Shown here piece by piece: positions 1-5,816 of a stretch of 9,444 nucleotides of DNA. Numbering within the stretch: position 1 is the first letter of the stretch; every line of letters starts with the position of its first letter. The notes beneath the pieces are model-generated. The model was not told where the DNA came from. It saw only the letters and a list, made by a program, of their open reading frames with translations, and ran no database searches. This stretch comes from Tranquillimonas sp964472855 (GTDB taxonomy: Bacteria > Pseudomonadota > Alphaproteobacteria > Rhodobacterales > Rhodobacteraceae). The position numbers and the translations under genes are program-made. The stretch spans positions 1 to 9,444 of the forward strand of contig CAYYMJ010000083.1 in NCBI GenBank assembly GCA_964472855.1, read 5' to 3'.

Positions 1-403
1 CCGCGACATGGGTCGGCGACAATTCCAGCGTTCGTTCCAGATCGGCCAGCGCGGCGGCATAGTCGCCACGGATGAAATTGGCGAATGCGCGCTGGTTATA
101 GCCCTCGGCATAGTCGGGGCAGTAGGCGACAAGTTCGTCAAAGACCTCGACAGCGTCGGCCAGCGCAAAGCCCGCGCGCATCTGCATGCCGGTGTTCAGA
201 AGCTGTTGCGCGTGATCGTCGGGCGCCTCGGCCCACAGGGCCCACATCCGGTTTGACACCAGCTGGCCCGATCTCGCGTCGGGGGCGGCCTGCGCCTGGT
301 TGAAAAGCTGCGCCAGCCGGTCGCTGTGGTCCGGTGGCTCGGGGCAGGCGGCAAGGGCCACGCCGGGAAGGCAGAGCGCGGCAAGAACAAGCATCGGTTT
401 CAT
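1..403 (-). CDS. TPR-type exported protein, 3' end cut by window edge
   Basis: The reading frame opens at ATG 403 on the minus strand and stays open to base 1, so about 134 N-terminal residues are visible and the C-terminus is missing. Residues 1-19 form a signal peptide (MKP, then a hydrophobic run ending VALAA). The bases leave two options: Sec cleavage at an AxA-like site, or lipidation at Cys20, since LAAC fits a lipobox. The mature part starts CPEPPDHSDRL and is helix-rich. Residues about 99-130 (AEGYNQRAFANFIRGDYAAAL, then DLERTLELSP) have the spacing of a tetratricopeptide repeat. Cys20 and Cys95 could pair as a disulfide if Cys20 is not lipidated. TPR proteins of this kind are periplasmic or membrane-attached scaffolds; no specific role can be read from the sequence. 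The gene is divergent from the rhomboid gene across 92 bases. Confidence 0.8.
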   Translation of the reverse strand, partial: MKPMLVLAALCLPGVALAACPEPPDHSDRLAQLFNQAQAAPDARSGQLVSNRMWALWAEAPDDHAQQLLNTGMQMRAGFALADAVEVFDELVAYCPDYAEGYNQRAFANFIRGDYAAALADLERTLELSPTHVA

Positions 404-495
404 GGCCCGAATGGTGGCGTTGGCAGATAGTCTGTCAAATCACGCGCCCGTCATCGCGGCTTGACCTTGATCGGGCGCCGGTCCAATTGTCGGCG
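404..495. promoter_or_regulatory. Divergent intergenic region, TPR gene / rhomboid gene
   Basis: This 92-base gap must carry promoters for both flanking genes. On the minus strand a perfect TTGACA (438 down to 433) is a good -35 for the TPR gene, but the base run 17 positions on (ACCATT) is a poor -10. On the plus strand TTGACC (461-466) is followed at 17-18 bases by CAATTG/AATTGT, also a weak -10. Strong -35 with weak -10 is common in Rhodobacterales, where CarD helps promoter opening; applying that here is inference. Confidence 0.4.
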
Positions 496-1260
496 ATGTT
501 TCCGATCCGTGACCACAACCCGTCACAAAAGACACCCCTTGTCACCTATGCGCTGATTGCCGCCAACGTCGCGGTTTACCTGTGGATGTTTCCGCTGTTC
601 GGCGATGACCGGGCACTTTACGCGGTGTTCTCGGTCTGGGGAATCGTGCCACGGGTTGCCGACCCGGTCACCTATGTCACGTCGATGTTCATTCATGGCG
701 GGTTCATGCATCTGGCCGGCAACATGCTGTTCTTGTGGATATTCGGCGACAATATGGAAGACGAGATGGGCCACGCGCCGTTCCTTGGCTTCTATCTTCT
801 GGGCGGCATCACGGCCGGTGTGGCACAGACGCTGGTGGATCCGTCGTCACCGGTGCCGCTGGTGGGCGCGTCCGGCGCGATTGCCGGGGTGATGGGGGGG
901 TATCTGCTGCTGTTTCCGCGGGCGCGGGTCGATGTCCTGTTCATCTTCGTGATCTTCTTTCGCATCTTTCCCATCCCGGCCTGGATCGTTCTGGGCATCT
1001 GGTTCGCGATCCAGCTGTTTTCGGGCGCCTCGGTGCCAACCGCGCAGGGCGGCGTGGCCTATTGGGCCCATGTCGGCGGGTTTGCCGCCGGCCTGTTGAT
1101 GACGCTGCCGCTGTGGCTGCGCCGTGGTGGCGCCGGTTACTGGGGGCAGACCAGCGGTCGGCCGCCGAACCCGGAAGCAACCTATGTGAGTGTGGTCAGC
1201 GCGATCCCGCGGGCCGGTCGCGGCAGCTCGGTGCCGCGGGCCGGACGGCGGCGCAGATGA
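496..1260 (+). CDS. Rhomboid-family intramembrane serine protease
   Basis: Predicted 254-residue polytopic inner-membrane protein. Rhomboids cleave single-pass membrane proteins within or near the bilayer using a Ser-His dyad. The dyad is present: Ser126 in GASG (residues 124-127) and His192 in YWAHVGGFAAG. The conserved HxxxN-type segment is MHLAGNMLFLW, with His72 and Asn76. Hydrophobic helices fall at about 15-35, 68-84, 95-112, 122-140, 146-175 and 187-207; the tail from 208 is Arg/Gly/Pro-rich and probably cytoplasmic. I chose ATG 496 because MFPIRDHNP is the usual start in this bacterial subfamily; the frame is open upstream, but that part does not look like rhomboid. No clear Shine-Dalgarno sequence precedes ATG 496. 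The stop overlaps the next gene's start (ATGA). The natural substrate is unknown. Confidence 0.93.
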   Translation: MFPIRDHNPSQKTPLVTYALIAANVAVYLWMFPLFGDDRALYAVFSVWGIVPRVADPVTYVTSMFIHGGFMHLAGNMLFLWIFGDNMEDEMGHAPFLGFYLLGGITAGVAQTLVDPSSPVPLVGASGAIAGVMGGYLLLFPRARVDVLFIFVIFFRIFPIPAWIVLGIWFAIQLFSGASVPTAQGGVAYWAHVGGFAAGLLMTLPLWLRRGGAGYWGQTSGRPPNPEATYVSVVSAIPRAGRGSSVPRAGRRRR

Positions 1261-1622
1261 CCGCGGTTACCGCCCGCTGTCACTGTGGCGCGGTGCGTCT
1301 GCGCGTGCGCCTTCTGGACGGGCTGAACACGGCGCGTCGCTGTGATTGTTCCTTTTGTGCACGCCGCGGGGCGGTCGCGGTCACGGCGTTGGTCGAAGAT
1401 GTCGAGATTCTACAAGGCAAGGAAGTTCTGAGCGAATATGTGTGGGGCACAGGAACCGCCCGCCACTGGTTTTGCTCGGTCTGCGGTATCTACACCCACC
1501 ATCGCCGCCGCTCGAACCCGGCGGAAATGGGGGTGAACGCGGCTTGCATCGACGGTGTGAACATTCCGGCACTCGACCCGGTCCCATGGACCGACGGCAA
1601 GAGCCACCCCAGCGACCGTTAA
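1257..1622 (+). CDS. GFA/CENP-V domain zinc protein
   Basis: Encodes 121 residues with the cysteine pattern of the GFA family: Cys8-x-Cys10 (RCHCGAVR), Cys29-x-Cys31-x2-Cys34 (RRCDCSFCARRG) and Cys73-x2-Cys76 (WFCSVCGIYTHH). These cysteines bind structural and catalytic zinc in characterised members. The founding member, Gfa of Paracoccus denitrificans, was linked to S-hydroxymethylglutathione formation from formaldehyde and glutathione, but most relatives have no proven activity, so an enzymatic role here is only inferred. The ATG overlaps the rhomboid stop by four bases, suggesting translational coupling. Nothing nearby (no adhI/fghA formaldehyde genes) ties it to formaldehyde detoxification. 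The length is normal for the short single-domain members. Confidence 0.9.
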   Translation: MTAVTARCHCGAVRLRVRLLDGLNTARRCDCSFCARRGAVAVTALVEDVEILQGKEVLSEYVWGTGTARHWFCSVCGIYTHHRRRSNPAEMGVNAACIDGVNIPALDPVPWTDGKSHPSDR

Positions 1623-1662
1623 AGCGTGTCCTGACGTGCTTGGTGGCGGCCGCATAAGCCGG

Positions 1663-1688
1663 CGCCTTGAAATCCATGATTTCAGGCG
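1663..1688. repeat. Imperfect-stem hairpin downstream of GFA gene
   Basis: TGAAATC (1668-1674) pairs perfectly with GATTTCA (1678-1684) across a CAT loop. With T1667 bulged, CGCC (1663-1666) pairs with GGCG (1685-1688). It begins 41 bases after the GFA stop. No T-run follows on either strand, so it is not a classical intrinsic terminator; it may stabilise the 3' end of the rhomboid-GFA mRNA. Confidence 0.55.
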
Positions 1689-1745
1689 GCGTCGGGTGGC
1701 CCAAGTTTGACGCGAAACGTCTTGGAGAGCGTCGCCGTTTCCGGA

Positions 1746-1860
1746 AGATTTTTCCGGCGAAAAATCTGGGCAGTTTTTCGGAGAAAAACTGTAGGGGCGC
1801 GGCCCCTCTGCGCGGTTTCCGCGCATTCACCCCGGGATATTTTCGCCACGATGATGGGGG
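1746..1860. repeat. Structured intergenic element: four tandem perfect hairpins plus conserved-looking tail
   Basis: Four perfect stems follow one another: AGATTTTTC/CGGC/GAAAAATCT (1746-1767), CAGTTTTTC/GGA/GAAAAACTG (1771-1791), AGGGGC/GCG/GCCCCT (1793-1807) and TGCGCGG/TTT/CCGCGCA (1809-1825). The first two share the core TTTTTC..GAAAAA and look like diverged copies of one unit. The tail carries ACCCCGGGATATTTTCGCC and ends in a G-run (1856-1860). From memory, the hairpins plus CCCGGGATATTT tail resemble a dispersed intergenic repeat of Rhodobacterales genomes; there is only one copy in this window, so I cannot prove it repeats. On the minus strand the third stem is followed by ACAGTTTTT, so it could also terminate the IMPase-like transcript. 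Confidence 0.6.
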
Positions 1861-1868
1861 CGCGGGCT

Positions 1869-2660
1869 TTAGCGCACCCGCAACTCGGCCGTGAGATGGT
1901 CAAAGATTTTGGTGTTGGCGGCGATGATCTGGCCCTTGTCCAGAATGTCGGCCCCGTCGTGGATGGGGCCGACAAACCCCCCGGCCTCGCGCACCAGCAG
2001 CAGCCCGCCGGCGAGGTCCCAGGGCGCCAGCCCCCGGTCCCAGAAGCCATCAAAGCGTCCGGCGGCCACCCAGGCCAGGTCAAGCGCCGGCGACCCGAGC
2101 GAGCGCACGCCGGCCGTCATCGGCAACATGTGCCCCAGATCGCGCAACGCGGCCGGCAGATAGGGCCGTGACCCGCCCGGCAGGCCGGTGGCCAGCAGCG
2201 CCTCGACCATGCGCGCGCGCCCCGAGACCCGCAGCCGCGTGTTGTTCATCCACGCGCCGGCACCCTTTTCGGCCACGAACATCTCGTCCTTGGCCGCGTC
2301 GAAGACCACGGCGGCCACAATCTCGGCCTTGTGCTCGAGCGCGATCGAAATCGACCAGTGCGGCTGGCCATGCAGGAAATTGGCGGTGCCATTCAGCGGG
2401 TCGACAATCCAGCGCCGGGTCGGGTCGGCGCCAGCGACTTCTTCGCTTTCCTCGCCACACCAGCCATAGTTTGGCCGCGCCTCGGTCAGTTCGGTGCGGA
2501 TGATCTCTTCGGCCGAGATGTCGGCCTTGGTCACGAAGTCACCGGCGGCCTTGACCGATACCTGCAGGCTTTCGACCTCGCGAAAGTCCTTGGTCAGGCT
2601 GCGGGCGGCCAGGCGCGCGGTCTTGATCATGACGTTGAGATTTGCGCTGCCCTGATGCAT
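1869..2660 (-). CDS. Inositol-monophosphatase-family protein with altered metal motif
   Basis: Encodes 263 residues, the normal length for SuhB/IMPase-like phosphatases, which remove phosphate from inositol phosphates or related sugars using Mg2+. Recognisable parts: KAAGDFVTKAD (37-47), the Glu-Glu metal site GEES (69-72), WIVDPLNGTANFLHG (84-98) and the C-terminal WDLAGG (214-219, Asp215). The middle motif is usually DPxDGTxNF. Here the second Asp is Asn90 (codon AAT), so a family metal ligand is replaced, and activity may be reduced or changed. Start choice: two in-frame ATGs lie six bases apart (2666 and 2660). GGAG sits 1 base from the first and 7 from the second, and MHQGSANLNVM matches the family N-terminus, so 2660 is preferred. 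It lies 64 bases downstream of metR on the same strand and may be co-transcribed. Confidence 0.9.
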   Translation of the reverse strand: MHQGSANLNVMIKTARLAARSLTKDFREVESLQVSVKAAGDFVTKADISAEEIIRTELTEARPNYGWCGEESEEVAGADPTRRWIVDPLNGTANFLHGQPHWSISIALEHKAEIVAAVVFDAAKDEMFVAEKGAGAWMNNTRLRVSGRARMVEALLATGLPGGSRPYLPAALRDLGHMLPMTAGVRSLGSPALDLAWVAAGRFDGFWDRGLAPWDLAGGLLLVREAGGFVGPIHDGADILDKGQIIAANTKIFDHLTAELRVR

Positions 2661-2724
2661 GTCCATGCTCCGCTGGTCCGAGAATGGGCGTATATGGTGC
2701 CGCGCCCGCCTTGCCAAGCGCCGA

Positions 2725-3648
2725 TCAGGCGCGCGCCTTGTCCTGTTCGCGTTGCAGTTTCACCGGCTCGGTCCGGGCAAGGCGCAGGAGGTGCGACATG
2801 AAGGGCAGGGTCGTGTCCTCGGCCCGGGTCGCGGCGAAAAGCCGCCGGGTCAGCCCCGCCCGGGTTATCGGCCGTGTCACATAGTCGGAATGATAGCGGA
2901 CCTCGCGCAGAACCCAGTCAGGCAGAACCGCCACGCCGCGGTTGGACGCCACCAGCAGCAGGATCACCGCCGTCAGTTCGACCTGCCGCACGCCGCGGGG
3001 TTCTACCCTGGCCGGCGTCAGAATCTGGCTGAACACGTCCAGCCGCGCCCGGTCGACGGGATAGGTTATCAGCGTCTGGTCCCTGAAATCCTGCGGGGTG
3101 ACAAAGGCCCGGTCGGCCAGCGCGTTTTGCGACGATGCAACGAAAACCGGCTCGTAATCGAACAGCGGTGTGAAATCGACCCCCGCCAGCGCGTCGGGGT
3201 CCGACGTTATGACAACATCGACGTCCTCGCGCTGGAGCGCCGGCAACGCATCAAAGGCAAGGCCGGGGCGGATATCGACATCCACGTCCGGCCAGGCCTG
3301 GCGAAACATCTCAAGCACCGGGAACAGCCATTCGAAACAGGCGTGGCATTCGATGGCAATATGCAGGCGCCCGGACTTTCCGGCCTGCAGGGACAGGAAT
3401 TCGTCTTCAAGCTTGGCGATCTCGGGCAGCACCCGCTCGGCCGCTTTCAGCAGACGCATGCCCGCCGACGACAGCTTCAGCGGTTTCGAGCGGCGAACGA
3501 ACAGTTCGACGCCGACCTGCTCTTCCAGGCCCTTGACCTGATGGCTCAGCGCCGACTGGGTGATGTGCAGCTGTTCCGCCGCCCGGGCCAGCCCGCCGTT
3601 TTCATGCACGGCGCGAATGGTCCTGAGATGACGCAGTTCGATGTGCAT
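2725..3648 (-). CDS. metR: LysR-type regulator MetR
   Basis: Encodes 307 residues. The N-terminal winged helix-turn-helix spans about 1-60 (ELRHLRTIRAV, then LARAAEQLHITQSALSHQV). The effector domain carries stretches typical of MetR: LHIAIECHACFEWLFPVLE (95-113), LFDYEPVFV (162-170) and LITYPVDRARLDVF (193-206), lining up with E. coli MetR as I know it. In enterobacteria MetR binds homocysteine as co-effector and activates met genes. The divergent neighbour is metF, which strongly supports the name. Start ATG 3648 gives the standard LysR N-terminus; a longer frame upstream to 3861 runs antisense through the start of metF and is rejected. A GAGG lies 11 bases upstream and overlaps the edge of the intergenic inverted repeat, which suggests autoregulation (inference). 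Confidence 0.92.
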   Translation of the reverse strand: MHIELRHLRTIRAVHENGGLARAAEQLHITQSALSHQVKGLEEQVGVELFVRRSKPLKLSSAGMRLLKAAERVLPEIAKLEDEFLSLQAGKSGRLHIAIECHACFEWLFPVLEMFRQAWPDVDVDIRPGLAFDALPALQREDVDVVITSDPDALAGVDFTPLFDYEPVFVASSQNALADRAFVTPQDFRDQTLITYPVDRARLDVFSQILTPARVEPRGVRQVELTAVILLLVASNRGVAVLPDWVLREVRYHSDYVTRPITRAGLTRRLFAATRAEDTTLPFMSHLLRLARTEPVKLQREQDKARA

Positions 3649-3661
3649 ATTGCTGCCAGCC

Positions 3662-3685
3662 TCATAATGGTCTTGAAGATTATGA
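3662..3685. promoter_or_regulatory. 24-bp inverted repeat in metR-metF intergenic region, candidate MetR operator
   Basis: TCATAAT (3662-3668) and ATTATGA (3679-3685) are perfect inverted arms around a 10-base spacer that contains the smaller odd palindrome TCTTGAAGA (3671-3679). LysR regulators bind interrupted dyads of this size between divergent genes. On the minus strand the right arm contains CATAAT (3684-3679), a good -10 for metR, and the left arm edge overlaps the metR GAGG. Binding here would therefore interfere with metR while sitting 58 bases upstream of the metF ATG. It is not a perfect match to the enterobacterial TGAA-N5-TTCA MetR box. Confidence 0.7.
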
Positions 3686-3742
3686 ATTTGTCTCACGACG
3701 ACGGACGTGAAACAAGGGACACAGCTTTTGAAAGGTTGTTCC

Positions 3743-4609
3743 ATGTCCGCGCCGCAGGTTTCGTTCGAGTTCTTTCCGCCGCAGTCGCTTGAGGCGTCGT
3801 TCCGGCTGTGGGACACGGTGCGCGATCTGGCGCCGCTGGACCCGACATTCGTGTCGGTCACCTATGGTGCTGGCGGCACCACGCGCGACCTGACCCATGA
3901 CGCGGTGGCGCTGTTGGGGCCAAAATACGGCCTGAACGTCGCCGCGCATCTGACATGCGTAGGGGCCACGCGCGACGAAACCCTTGAAATCGCCCGCAAT
4001 TACGCCCGCGCCGGCGTTCGCGAAATCGTGGCGCTGCGTGGCGATCCGCCCAAGGGACAGGGACAGTTTCAGCCGCACCCGCAGGGCTTTGCCGACAGTT
4101 GCGAGCTGATCGCGGCGCTTGCATCCGCCGGCGATTTCCACATCCGTGTCGGCGCCTATCCTGACCCTCACCCCGAGGCGCGGGGCAGCGACGCCGATGT
4201 CGACTGGCTGAAGCGCAAGTTCGATGCCGGGGCGGATTCGGCCATCACCCAGTTCTTTTTCGAGCCCGAGACCTTCTTTCGGTTCCGCGACAAATGCGCC
4301 CGGGCCGGCATCGACCAGCCGATCATTCCCGGCGTCCTGCCGATCGAGAACTGGGATGGTGTCAAACGGTTCGCGGCGCGCTGTGGCACTGCCGTGCCGG
4401 CGTGGCTGGACGCGGCCTTTGACAAGGCGCGGCGCGACGGGCGCCAGGACCTGCTGGCCGCGAGCGTCTGTTCCGAGCTTTGCTGTGCGCTGATCGACGG
4501 CGGCGTCGACGATCTGCATTTCTATACGCTGAACAAGCCGCACCTGACCCACAATGTCTGCCGCGCCCTGGGTGTGGCCAGCGATCAGCCGGTGGAACTG
4601 GTAGCCTGA
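3743..4609 (+). CDS. metF: 5,10-methylenetetrahydrofolate reductase MetF
   Basis: Encodes 288 residues (E. coli MetF is about 296). It is a cytoplasmic FAD-dependent TIM-barrel enzyme that reduces 5,10-methylene-THF to 5-methyl-THF, the methyl donor for methionine synthase. Visible signatures: VSFEFFPPQ (6-14, Glu9 aligning with the catalytic Glu28 of E. coli), TYGAGGTTRD (40-49), HLTCVG (69-74), ALRGDPP (97-103, Asp101), VGAYPDPHPEA (136-146) and LKRKFDAGADSAITQFFFE (156-174). Start ATG 3743 is set by the family N-terminus and by AAAGG seven bases upstream; an in-frame ATG at 3707 would add 12 unrelated residues. It is divergent from metR and presumably under its control. The 3' end overlaps the convergent DUF2235 gene by 25 bases, with no separate terminator between them. 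Confidence 0.97.
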   Translation: MSAPQVSFEFFPPQSLEASFRLWDTVRDLAPLDPTFVSVTYGAGGTTRDLTHDAVALLGPKYGLNVAAHLTCVGATRDETLEIARNYARAGVREIVALRGDPPKGQGQFQPHPQGFADSCELIAALASAGDFHIRVGAYPDPHPEARGSDADVDWLKRKFDAGADSAITQFFFEPETFFRFRDKCARAGIDQPIIPGVLPIENWDGVKRFAARCGTAVPAWLDAAFDKARRDGRQDLLAASVCSELCCALIDGGVDDLHFYTLNKPHLTHNVCRALGVASDQPVELVA

Positions 4610-5649
4610 ACCGGCGCCCGGGCGCGGTGCCCCGGCCCCACGCTGGAATAGATGCATTCGGACGCATCGGTCCCCACGACCCGGCGACGGCGGGCCAGAA
4701 ACAGCCACCCCCAACCGCGTGATGTCCCGACCGACGGCGCGTCGGGGTCCTGTGCGAACCGGTCCTGCCAGCCGTCGGGCAGCTCTAGCCCCAGCCGCTC
4801 GGCGCGGCCCAGAAGCCAGACCAGCGGAATGTTCGACAAGCCGCGTGCCTCGGTAAAGCCGCCCAGCTGGCCGCCGATGTCGCCATGCGTGCCGCGAAAC
4901 CACACCTGTTCCAGTTGCCCGACCCCGGCGGCGTTGGTCCACATGACCGGGGCATAGGCCTCGCGGGTTTCATCCAGCGCCAGCGCGTGCAGCCCGTGGC
5001 GCGTGGTGGGCCCAAGGCTGGTGTTGTGAAAGGCATAGGCCGGTTCGGACCAGCGCCACAACAGCGGCGCACGCAACCCCAGCGCCTTGACCGTGTCCCA
5101 GCAGCCGATCATCTCGATCGTGATCTCGCCGTGGCAATGCTGGGCCGCGAACTGCCGCGCGGCGTCGCTGTCGGGGGCAAAGCGGTAATGGCGATAGACT
5201 TGCGTCACGTTGCGTTCGGTCGCGGCCTCGGCCCGCAACAGGCCGATCCGGTCGATGATGCCGGCCAGCGACCGCACGGCATAGGCCCCGCGGGAATAGC
5301 CCAGCAGGAAGATCCGGTCGCCCTGGCGATAGCGCGAGGCCAGCGCCCCATAGGCACGGCGGATTTGCCGGTTGATGCCGCGCCCCTCGACCACATCGCG
5401 CGCCGACAGCCAGTTTTGCCACTGGATCCCGGCCTCGTAGCGCACCGAAAGCCCCGGAGCGGGCAAAAGCTCTTGCAGCAGTTTATAGGCGATACCGGCG
5501 TTGGTTTCCTGGCCCTCGACCAGGCTCGACATGGTGCCATCCAGAATGATGACATGGTCCACCGCGCCCCGGCGCGCGCTGGCCTTGGTCTGCTCGACGC
5601 GGCGAAACCGCCCGAGCCAGTTCAGTATGCCGGTATCAAAGGGCCGCAA
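4585..5649 (-). CDS. DUF2235 (alpha/beta-hydrolase-like) protein
   Basis: Encodes 354 residues. The DUF2235 fold is recognised from the N-terminal strand DHVIILDGTMSSL (31-43), the nucleophile elbow LGYSRGAYAVRSLAG (116-130, Ser119 in GxSRG), IGCWDTVKALG (181-191, Asp185) and the His segment WFRGTHGDIGG (250-260, His255). These are the expected Ser, Asp and His positions of a serine hydrolase. Some DUF2235 relatives are phospholipase effectors of type VI secretion, but nothing here (no VgrG, PAAR or immunity gene, no signal peptide) supports that for this copy. The start is probably TTG 5649: an in-frame TGA lies two codons upstream, and the first in-frame ATG (residue 40) would cut off strand 1. 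GAGGA lies 13 bases upstream, rather far. The C-terminal 25 bases overlap metF. Substrate unknown. Confidence 0.85.
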   Translation of the reverse strand: MRPFDTGILNWLGRFRRVEQTKASARRGAVDHVIILDGTMSSLVEGQETNAGIAYKLLQELLPAPGLSVRYEAGIQWQNWLSARDVVEGRGINRQIRRAYGALASRYRQGDRIFLLGYSRGAYAVRSLAGIIDRIGLLRAEAATERNVTQVYRHYRFAPDSDAARQFAAQHCHGEITIEMIGCWDTVKALGLRAPLLWRWSEPAYAFHNTSLGPTTRHGLHALALDETREAYAPVMWTNAAGVGQLEQVWFRGTHGDIGGQLGGFTEARGLSNIPLVWLLGRAERLGLELPDGWQDRFAQDPDAPSVGTSRGWGWLFLARRRRVVGTDASECIYSSVGPGHRARAPVQATSSTG

Positions 5650-5687
5650 CGTTCAAGGCCAATCCTCGTAAACCCCCGCAGGGAAAA

Positions 5688-5715
5688 ACGATAGCCGGGT
5701 CAGCATGGCTGTCCA
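5688..5715 (-). promoter_or_regulatory. Candidate sigma-70 promoter for DUF2235 gene
   Basis: On the minus strand TGGACA (5715-5710, five of six to TTGACA) is followed after 16 bases by TATCGT (5693-5688, four of six to TATAAT). Transcription would begin near 5681, about 32 bases upstream of the TTG start. It lies just downstream of the terminator of the preceding minus-strand gene, so the DUF2235 gene needs its own promoter. Confidence 0.45.
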
Positions 5716-5762
5716 CCCCCGCGCCCCGGTGTCGCGGACACAGCTTTGTGCGCAACCGCACG

Positions 5763-5793
5763 AAAAAGCCGCGCCCGTTGCAGCGGACGCGGC
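5763..5793 (-). terminator. Rho-independent terminator after DUF6280-type gene
   Basis: On the minus strand GCCGCGTCCG (5793-5784) pairs with CGGGCGCGGC (5777-5768) over ten base pairs, including one G-U, around the six-base loop CTGCAA. It is followed directly by five T (5767-5763). It begins 23 bases after the stop of the minus-strand gene at 5817-6152. This is the clearest intrinsic terminator in the window. Confidence 0.88.
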
Positions 5794-5816
5794 GGCAATG
5801 TTCCATTCGGGTGGGC

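Larger units (their letters stand above)
1623..1868. other. Gene-free stretch with a cluster of hairpins
   Basis: There is no convincing gene in this stretch: the frames crossing it are the antisense of GFA or simple read-through. It lies between the convergent ends of the GFA gene (plus) and the IMPase-like gene (minus). It holds one isolated hairpin (1663-1688) and a compact tandem run of four perfect hairpins (1746-1825), followed by a CCCGGGATATTTT segment and a G-run. Confidence 0.8.

Noticed and set aside
334..495. Upstream extension of the rhomboid reading frame
   Set aside because: It is Arg-rich, overlaps antisense the TPR gene start, and family members begin at MFPIRDHNP.
1381..1830. 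Minus-strand open frame over GFA and the hairpin region
   Set aside because: Antisense of the GFA gene plus the hairpin repeat; no family features and no ribosome site.
3728..3742. TGAA-N6-TTCC at the metF ribosome site as an E. coli-type MetR box
   Set aside because: The spacing is one base too long and the right half-site mismatches; it overlaps the ribosome site and is likely chance.
3649..3861. Upstream extension of the metR reading frame
   Set aside because: It runs antisense into the first codons of metF and does not resemble a LysR N-terminus; MHIELRHLRT is the normal start.
3680..4942. 420-residue minus-strand open frame opposite metF
   Set aside because: Antisense shadow of metF caused by high GC; Arg/Gly/Ala-rich with no recognisable domain.
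5729..5741. GTGTC/GCG/GACAC palindrome as an operator
   Set aside because: Only 5-bp arms in GC-rich sequence and no other support; too likely by chance.
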